Of a stretch of 6,679 nucleotides of DNA, positions 1 to 4,405 are shown one piece after another. The position numbers and the translations under genes were made by a program. This DNA comes from CBDUVZ01 sp965370805 (GTDB taxonomy: Bacteria > Hydrothermota > Tepidihabitantia > Tepidihabitantales > Tepidihabitantaceae). Position 1 is the first letter of the stretch. Each line of letters begins with the position of its first letter. The notes under the pieces are model-generated. The model did not search any database. It was not told the DNA's origin and was given only the letters and a program-made list of their open reading frames with translations. The stretch covers positions 1 to 6,679 of the forward strand of contig CBDUVZ010000134.1 in NCBI GenBank assembly GCA_965370805.1, given 5' to 3'.

Positions 1-250
1 GGTTGATGGTCCACCAGTCGAACGGGCTGAGGTTGAGCATCGTCTCGACCCCGAGAGAGTGGGCGTTGCCGACGTTCTCGAAGGAATGCAGGATAACATT
101 GGGCGCGTAGACCGACTGGACCCGTTCTGTCTTGTTGTGGACGACCCGGTAGTAGGCTTCGGTGGAGAGCCGGCTCTTGCCGAACGGCACCTGGTACGAC
201 GCTTCGTACGAGTCGATGTACTCGGGCAGAAGTCCCGGGGCTAAATAGGG
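1..250 (-). pseudogene. TonB-dependent receptor, C-terminal barrel fragment, 5'-truncated
   Basis: Read on the minus strand, the frame with codons starting at 250, 247 and so on down to 4 gives about 83 uninterrupted residues and runs off the left edge. It contains 'PEYIDSYEASYQVPFG', then 'STEAYYRVVHNKTERVQS' and 'ENVGNAHSLGVETMLNL', ending near 'FDWWTIN'. This alternation of a Pro-Glu/Tyr-Glu strand, a Tyr-Tyr-Arg strand, an Asn-x-Gly turn and a Gly-x-Glu strand is typical of the outer-membrane beta-barrel of TonB-dependent receptors, which import iron chelates, cobalamin or glycans. The plug and the first half of the barrel should lie further right, but the frame meets a TGA at 296-298 and has no ATG, GTG or TTG between that stop and the homologous part. 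The gene is therefore broken here, or the assembly is chimeric. The remainder lies outside the window. Family assignment is confident; substrate is unknown. Confidence 0.72.
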
Positions 251-264
251 ACAACCACCTATTT
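243..264. repeat. short inverted repeat at the receptor breakpoint
   Basis: AAATAGG (243-249) and CCTATTT (258-264) are perfect 7-bp inverted arms around an 8-base loop. The element coincides with the point where the minus-strand receptor homology stops. It is AT-rich against GC-rich flanks. From memory, hairpins of the style AAATAGG-loop-CCTATTT recur in many environmental genomes as REP-like dispersed repeats. That would make it a mobile-repeat footprint, but this cannot be tested within one window. Confidence 0.5.
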
Positions 265-313
265 CCGCCTCCGCTGGCTTCTTGCGGCTGACCGTTCATC
301 GCTGACGACCCTG

Positions 314-349
314 CGGTTCGGGAGTGTCCAAGGCGGTTTTTCCGAACCG
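314..349. repeat. inverted repeat, 8-bp arms
   Basis: CGGTTCGG (314-321) pairs perfectly with CCGAACCG (342-349) across a 20-base loop that includes a five-T run just before the right arm. It is not a standard intrinsic terminator, because the T run lies inside the loop and not after the stem. It may be a remnant of a dispersed repeat or a structured transcript segment. Function is unknown. Confidence 0.4.
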
Positions 350-374
350 GAGGGGGTACTGGCTTCCCTGAGCG

Positions 375-590
375 GCCCGGAGGGTGGCTGGGGTAGGAGC
401 CGGGGCAGGCACTGCCGGGGCCGCTATCCGGGCCGCCGGCCGGAGTGCTATCCTGATAGCCGGGTCAGTTGCTATCCAGGTGACCCGGATAGCTGTCATC
501 CAGATGGCTCGGCCAGCCGCTATCCAAGCGGCCCGGGTAGCCGCCAGGAGGGCTGTCTCCGGGGCCATCCCGGGGGCTACCCCCGGGGCG
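375..590. repeat. degenerate 24-bp tandem repeat array
   Basis: Units of exactly 24 bases begin at 423, 447, 471, 495 and 519. Most open with GCTATCC (423, 447, 471, 519; GTCATCC at 495) and carry a GG-x-TAGC-like end. More diverged units in the same register start at 375, 399, 543 and 567. The unit is itself dyadic: in the copy at 471-494, GCTATCC is mirrored by GGATAGC at 487-493, so each unit could form a hairpin. Because 24 is a multiple of three, both strands stay open and read as Ala/Ile/Arg-rich octapeptides, but there is no convincing start or ribosome binding site. I read it as a non-coding minisatellite that has drifted. There are no unique spacers, so it is not a CRISPR array. Confidence 0.7.
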
Positions 591-668
591 GGGGGTAGGG
601 TAAATTCAGAACCGGACTAGCGCACCGGCAGGGCGTGGTTTAGGTGCTGTTCCCGGCTTGCACTGAAT

Positions 669-687
669 GATGATACGTATTATCATC
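669..687. promoter_or_regulatory. AT-rich palindrome, possible Fur-family operator
   Basis: GATGATACGTATTATCATC has perfect 7-bp arms (669-675, 681-687) around a 5-base centre, in an otherwise GC-rich stretch. Its core TGATACGTATTATCA (671-685) agrees at 12 of 14 informative positions with the 7-1-7 box TGATAATNATTATCA used by Fur, PerR and related metal-responsive repressors. No promoter is obvious immediately beside it. It lies about 420 bases from the receptor fragment and about 600 bases from the peptidase start, so which gene it would serve is unclear. It could also be bound by another dimeric regulator. Confidence 0.4.
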
Positions 688-858
688 GGGTCTGAGGAAA
701 TTCCGGGGAACAACAGGATACGCGGGTAGCCACTCGTGCAGCAGATACCGGAACCGGAGAAAAACCGAACTCCTGATTGAGCCGGTGGTTACGAGGTCCA
801 CAGACGCCGAGACATCTCCCGTCGTTTGTGGGAATGGACCTGCATCTCCTCTTCAAGG

Positions 859-890
859 GGGGAGTGATTCCCCAAGTGAGCCTGACTCAC
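859..890. other. two adjacent small stem-loops
   Basis: GGGG (859-862) pairs with CCCC (870-873) across 7 bases. Immediately after, GTGAG (876-880) pairs with CTCAC (886-890) across 5 bases. Two perfect hairpins back to back suggest local RNA or DNA structure, but the stems are short and neither is followed by a T run, so they are not terminators. They may be chance structure. Confidence 0.22.
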
Positions 891-1207
891 AGATATCCTG
901 CCGGAAGAGCCGCCAGCCGAAGTCGGACGAATGGCGTCACAAGCAGCGGCAGGCGCAGTATCAGAAGCGCAAGTATGTGAACTGTCAGAAGGTTATGCAA
1001 AAGCACCGGCAGCGGAATCCCGACCGAAACCGGCAGGCACACCGGCACCAGAACCGCCAGCGCTGCCAGCAGCTATCGAAGCCGGTGTTCTTTCCATCGG
1101 CCGGACTTCCCGGCAGAAGCTGGAAGACCCGTCCTTGGCCGCACGTCTCATCTGCGGCACCGACTCGTAGCGCTGTCACTGTGGAGTCACATGCACCAAA
1201 CCGACTA

Positions 1208-1235
1208 TTGACAGCGGGCGATTCTCCGGTATACG
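1208..1235 (+). promoter_or_regulatory. candidate sigma-70 promoter for the peptidase gene
   Basis: A perfect -35 hexamer TTGACA (1208-1213) is followed after 16 bases by TATACG (1230-1235), which matches 4 of 6 positions of the -10 consensus. Transcription would begin near 1242 and give a leader of about 48 nt before the ATG at 1290. The second secreted-protein gene has an equivalent arrangement with the same 16-base spacer. Sigma preference in this lineage is unknown. Confidence 0.45.
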
Positions 1236-1277
1236 TCTATGAGACTGTAATACGAAGACCGGCAAACCTGAAGCCAC

Positions 1278-1284
1278 AAGGAGG
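1278..1284 (+). promoter_or_regulatory. Shine-Dalgarno AAGGAGG of the peptidase gene
   Basis: AAGGAGG lies 5 bases before the ATG at 1290 and fixes that start. The whole string AAGGAGGCGCAGATG recurs exactly at 4394-4408 before the second secreted protein. Confidence 0.85.
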
Positions 1285-1289
1285 CGCAG

Positions 1290-4109
1290 ATGTGTAACAG
1301 AGTAGTCGATCAGCGGGCGATTGCCACGACACTGGTGCTCATGGTAATGCTCGCAGTCCCGGGCCTGGTATCGGCCCAGATCACAAACGCTGATTTCGAG
1401 ACCGGGGATTTCACCGGTTGGACGAATGAAGGAGTCCACTCCGCGGACGTGGTAAGCAGACACGGCAGTTTCGTGGGGCATATCAACATCGGCTCCGGTC
1501 ATGGCGGCGGTACTGAGCCTCCTGAGCCCGCGCACTGGCGAATGGTACACCAGGAAGTCGTGCTGCCGTCATCAGCCGACTCGCTGATATTCTGGGCCGA
1601 AGTCGTCGGGAGAACGTGGAACCAGGGCCTTCGGATATTCATCGACAACGGCGATTCCAGCCACAAGGTGTACTACAGCGACCGGAGTCTTTCCTGGCAG
1701 CGGCAGGCGGTAGATATCTCAGGTTGGGGCGGCCAGACGGTCAGCATCATCTTCGGCGGCTGGAACTCGAACGGGGCCGGAGACCACTGGGTTGACATCT
1801 GGTTCGACAACATCGAGATTCTGACGTGCGAGCCGGAGTCCCTGGACCCCGAAGTCGAAGTGACCCTGCCGAACGGCGGCGAGACCTGGACCGTTGGCCA
1901 GACCTGGACCACGACCTGGACCGCGTTCGATTCCTCGGGCGTGGTCAGTGACAGTGTCTACTACTCGACCGACGACGGCGGGTCCTGGATTGCGCTGGCC
2001 GAGCAGGCCGGCAATCCGCAGTCCTATGAGTGGCTGATTCCGAATACCCTGTCGGACGAGTGCCTGCTCAAGGTCGTCGCGTACGACCGGTGGGACAACC
2101 GGGGCGAAGATGAGTCGGACGTGGTCTTCGCTATTGTCGCGGATACGGTCGCGCCGACGGTGACCGTGACCGCACCGAACGGCGGCGAAGCCTGGGGCAC
2201 GGGTGAGATGCACTCCATCCGGTGGGACGCGGATGATAACGTCGCGGTAGTCGGCGACAGCGTCTACTACTCGCTGGATGACGGCGCAACCTGGACTGCG
2301 GAGACCTACCAGACCGGGAACCCGGAAATCTACTGGTGGACCGTACCGGACAGCGCATCGACGACCTGCCTGGTGAAAGTAGTGGTATTTGATGGGGCTG
2401 ATTTGAGTGATGAGGACCAGTCCGATTCGTGCTTTACCATCTTCGAGCGGCCGCCGCAGGAGTATCGGTACGCCATCGTCGTGAGCAATGCTACGAACGC
2501 GGACTCGGGCTGGGCCGAAGTGGTGGGCGCGCTCGCGTCACGGCACACCGGTCAGGTGTTCACTTATGCGAGCAATATCTCGGAAACCCAAGCACCAGTG
2601 GCGACCTATGAGCCGGACTACGTCGCGTTCGTATGCCGGGTTCCGGAGGCGTCACCCACGTTTGTCAAGAACCACGCCTGGCCGTACATGCGGGGCCTGG
2701 ATGCCGACCCGTTCTGCGACGCAATCTGGGGCATCGTGACCGGGTGCGAAGCCGCGGACGCGCTGCGGATTGTGAGCGGGCCGACCCAGATGCGGATTAT
2801 GACCCACCTGAGCGGGACGTCGAGTTCCAATGTCAGTTACTTCCCGAAAGGGATCGCCACCAGCGAAGCCACCTATGGCCAGTACTGGATCAAACACCCT
2901 GATTCGGTCGGGACGATAACCTGCACGGATGGACCCACCGACCGGACCAACTGGCTGGTAGATATGATCAACGGCGACAGCCTGATCTTCGGAGACACGG
3001 TCGATTTCTTCGTTACCAGCGGTCACGGGGGCCACAACGTCTGGCAGATGCACTACCCGGGGTCAGGGAATGAAGGGCACTTCCGTTCCGGCGGCACCGG
3101 TCACCTGTACGGCGACCCGCATTCGGGCGCGAACGTGGATATCATTTCACCCCACCCGAAGATTTACTTCGCGCTCGGGAACTGCAACATCGGCCAGGTC
3201 AACGGCGACGGGTCGTTCATGCCGGCCTGGATTCGCAACGGCGGAGCGTACCTGGCTACCGCGTACGTGATCCCGGAAGGCGGCGGCAGCTACCAGCACG
3301 GAGCGACCAAGGCGTACTTCTGTCGCCAGGACCACTGTTCCTGGACCGAGGCGTTCTTCCTCGGCAACTGCGTGTTCAAGTTCGACGTGGACAACCACAC
3401 GCCCGGGGTCTCCAGCCCGCCGGACTTCAGCGGCTCGGGCATGTACGGGGACCCGGCAATCGACGCCCGGATTCCCGACGGCCAGATTCAATCGCCGCTG
3501 ATGTACACCAAGGAATTGATTGTGTCTCCGGGTTTCGACCACGATACGATTACGTTCCGAATCACGATGAACATCGACGGCACGCCCGGGTATACCAGCA
3601 AATGGGGCTACCGGTCCCCGATTATCCGGCTGCCGTTCCGGGTTGACAGCATTGAGATCATCGAAACCAACGCGGACACCGCGGTCATCGCCGACAACTT
3701 CGCCTTGCTGTACATCTGGCACCAGGGTCAGGCGGACCTGACCGCAGGCACGGAACGGTTCGTCACCTTCACCGCGGTGCGGCACCACGTCGGGGTTTCC
3801 GAACCCGGGCCTCTGCCCCGCCTGCCCGCGGTTGTGACCCTGACCGGGTCCGCGCCCAACCCGTTCGCACGCGCGACCGCAATCAGGTATCAGCTCGGCG
3901 CAAACGATGCCCGGGTCAGCCTCGCGGTGTTCGACCGGACCGGGCGTCTGGTGCGGACCCTGGTGAACGAATGGCAACAGCCGGGTGCGTACACTGCGTC
4001 CTGGGACGGCACCGACAACGTGGGCCGCGAAATCAGCTCCGGAATCTACTTCGCAAGACTCCGGGCCGACGACCATGTCAGCACCGGCAAACTGATGCTG
4101 CTCAGATAG
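1290..4109 (+). CDS. secreted modular C25 (gingipain-like) cysteine peptidase with C-terminal sorting domain
   Basis: This 939-residue protein is a probable extracellular cysteine endopeptidase of the caspase-fold clan CD, family C25-like. Residues 1-29 are a Sec signal peptide with cleavage expected after 'VSA'. Residues 31-180 form a lectin-like beta-sandwich beginning 'NADFETGDFTGWT' and ending 'DIWFDNIEI'. Residues about 186-386 are two tandem Ig-like domains, each starting 'PNGGE' and repeating every 102 residues. The peptidase core spans about 390-730. His579 in 'TSGHGGHN' and Cys632 in 'ALGNCNIG' are the likely catalytic pair, followed by the small-residue strand 'GGAYLATAYV' and the C25-typical 'MYGDPAI' (718-724). 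Residues 735-835 are beta-rich, like the Ig domain behind gingipain cores. Residues about 850-939 are a FlgD-like/Por-type sorting domain ('APNPF', 'DGTDNVGREISSGIYFARL', ending 'KLMLLR'). The His-Cys spacing of 53 exceeds the 33 in gingipain R. The start is set by a strong AAGGAGG. Specificity cannot be read, and a non-peptidase role is possible if the dyad assignment is wrong. Confidence 0.82.
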   Translation: MCNRVVDQRAIATTLVLMVMLAVPGLVSAQITNADFETGDFTGWTNEGVHSADVVSRHGSFVGHINIGSGHGGGTEPPEPAHWRMVHQEVVLPSSADSLIFWAEVVGRTWNQGLRIFIDNGDSSHKVYYSDRSLSWQRQAVDISGWGGQTVSIIFGGWNSNGAGDHWVDIWFDNIEILTCEPESLDPEVEVTLPNGGETWTVGQTWTTTWTAFDSSGVVSDSVYYSTDDGGSWIALAEQAGNPQSYEWLIPNTLSDECLLKVVAYDRWDNRGEDESDVVFAIVADTVAPTVTVTAPNGGEAWGTGEMHSIRWDADDNVAVVGDSVYYSLDDGATWTAETYQTGNPEIYWWTVPDSASTTCLVKVVVFDGADLSDEDQSDSCFTIFERPPQEYRYAIVVSNATNADSGWAEVVGALASRHTGQVFTYASNISETQAPVATYEPDYVAFVCRVPEASPTFVKNHAWPYMRGLDADPFCDAIWGIVTGCEAADALRIVSGPTQMRIMTHLSGTSSSNVSYFPKGIATSEATYGQYWIKHPDSVGTITCTDGPTDRTNWLVDMINGDSLIFGDTVDFFVTSGHGGHNVWQMHYPGSGNEGHFRSGGTGHLYGDPHSGANVDIISPHPKIYFALGNCNIGQVNGDGSFMPAWIRNGGAYLATAYVIPEGGGSYQHGATKAYFCRQDHCSWTEAFFLGNCVFKFDVDNHTPGVSSPPDFSGSGMYGDPAIDARIPDGQIQSPLMYTKELIVSPGFDHDTITFRITMNIDGTPGYTSKWGYRSPIIRLPFRVDSIEIIETNADTAVIADNFALLYIWHQGQADLTAGTERFVTFTAVRHHVGVSEPGPLPRLPAVVTLTGSAPNPFARATAIRYQLGANDARVSLAVFDRTGRLVRTLVNEWQQPGAYTASWDGTDNVGREISSGIYFARLRADDHVSTGKLMLLR
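1845..2456 (+). repeat. tandem duplication of an Ig-like domain inside the peptidase gene
   Basis: Two 306-bp units encode residues 186-287 and 288-389. Landmarks recur at the same phase: 'PNGGE' at 194 and 296, 'DSVYYS' at 221 and 323, and a 'CL.KVV' strand near 258 and 360. The DNA is still clearly similar, for example CCGAACGGCGGCGA in both units, so the duplication is old but recognisable. Such modules act as spacers or stalks in secreted enzymes. Confidence 0.8.
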
Positions 4110-4112
4110 CCG

Positions 4113-4136
4113 CTGCCCGGTTAGAGCTACCGGCAG
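4113..4136 (+). terminator. stem-loop just after the peptidase stop, terminator-like without T run
   Basis: CTGCCCGGT (4113-4121) pairs with ACCGGCAG (4129-4136) with one bulged C and a 7-base loop, starting three bases after the TAG at 4107-4109. No T-rich tail follows, so it is not a classical intrinsic terminator. It could be a 3'-end stabiliser or a weak terminator. Confidence 0.3.
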
Positions 4137-4209
4137 TGCAGCCGATGTCGCCGAGGGAACAGGCTGCCGACAGCGGACGCGAACGGATGACATGCCGCGG
4201 AACTCCGGC

Positions 4210-4237
4210 TTGACATCAGTCCCGACCGGGGAATAAT
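4210..4237 (+). promoter_or_regulatory. strong candidate sigma-70 promoter for the second secreted protein
   Basis: TTGACA (4210-4215) is followed after 16 bases by AATAAT (4232-4237), matching 11 of 12 consensus positions. It is the best promoter-like match I found. Transcription would start near 4244, giving a leader of about 160 nt. It implies that the second gene can be transcribed independently of the peptidase gene. Confidence 0.6.
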
Positions 4238-4304
4238 GTCGTAAGCAATCAGTGCCTGGCAGGATACCGGAATCGGACATCGCTTTTCCTTCCACGGGTT
4301 ACAT

Positions 4305-4368
4305 GCGCTCCGTGAGCGCCGTCCGTTACGTCAGCATCGGCCGGTATTCCGGACGGCCTTGGCAGGCC
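4305..4368 (+). promoter_or_regulatory. structured 5' leader of the second secreted-protein gene
   Basis: Three helices can be drawn in order. GCGCTC (4305-4310) pairs with GAGCGC (4314-4319) over a 3-base loop. GCCGTCCG (4318-4325) pairs with CGGACGGC (4350-4357) over a 24-base loop that itself contains CCGG-TATT-CCGG. GGCCT (4355-4359) pairs with AGGCC (4364-4368) over 4 bases. Neighbouring stems overlap by a few bases, so some are mutually exclusive. That suits a leader that could switch, but GC-rich DNA forms such stems readily. No known riboswitch class is recognised. Confidence 0.35.
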
Positions 4369-4393
4369 TGAATCGGGCTGAGTAAGCAAACAA

Positions 4394-4400
4394 AAGGAGG
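4394..4400 (+). promoter_or_regulatory. Shine-Dalgarno AAGGAGG of the second secreted protein
   Basis: AAGGAGG sits 5 bases before the ATG at 4406, with the same CGCAG spacer as at the peptidase gene. It fixes the start of a frame that then stays open for 758 codons to the window edge. Confidence 0.88.
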
Positions 4401-4405
4401 CGCAG

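Larger units (their letters stand above)
251..1289. other. long gene-poor interval
   Basis: About 1 kb without a gene that I can defend. The short open frames on both strands here are low-complexity (Ala/Arg/Ile or Gln/Arg/Lys rich) or lack ribosome binding sites. The interval contains, left to right, an inverted repeat (314-349), a degenerate 24-bp tandem array, an AT-rich palindrome, two small stem-loops, a possibly decayed small gene, and the promoter and ribosome binding site of the peptidase gene. I see no tRNA, rRNA or insertion-sequence transposase in it. With the truncated receptor on its left, it reads as a decayed or rearranged junction. Confidence 0.6.
785..1297 (+). pseudogene. 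basic Gln/Arg-rich open frame, possibly a decayed small gene
   Basis: A 170-codon frame opens at a GTG (785) with no Shine-Dalgarno nearby and stops at a TAA that overlaps the start of the peptidase gene by 8 bases. Residues from about 39 to 95 are strongly basic and patterned: 'SCRKSRQPKSDEWRHK', then 'YVNCQKVMQKHRQRNPDRNR'. This loosely recalls a widespread small-protein family, remembered only by sequence style, with a Cys-Arg-Lys start, a Trp, and 'Q..W R.R.PDY' spacing. Key aromatic positions of that family would be replaced here by Arg, Asn and His. The final 75 residues look like random GC-rich sequence. It is either a degraded remnant or a composition artefact; I would not call it an active gene. 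Confidence 0.22.

Noticed and set aside
59..244. 61-codon plus-strand frame
   Set aside because: It is antisense to the recognisable TonB receptor fragment, which explains this stretch better.
399..590. CRISPR array
   Set aside because: The repeats abut directly without unique spacers, are degenerate throughout, and no cas genes are present.
296..620. Short frames on both strands over the 24-bp repeats (296-568 minus, 384-620 plus) as repeat proteins
   Set aside because: They stay open only because the repeat length is a multiple of three. There is no ribosome binding site, and the period matters at the DNA level on both strands equally.
1719..2213. 164-codon minus-strand frame, and a similar one at 6131-6652
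   Set aside because: Both are mirror frames of domain-bearing plus-strand genes and have arginine/glycine/valine-rich, featureless translations.
4113..4160. Classical rho-independent terminator after the peptidase gene
   Set aside because: A stem exists but no T tract follows, so it is listed only as a terminator-like hairpin with low confidence.
3147..4295. 382-codon open frame on the minus strand
   Set aside because: It lies antisense to the well-supported peptidase gene; its Val/Arg/Gly/Pro-rich translation shows no domain. It arises from the GC-biased codon use of the real gene.
4241..4405. A known riboswitch in the second gene's leader
   Set aside because: I could not match the stems to the conserved core of any riboswitch class I know; only generic structure is claimed.
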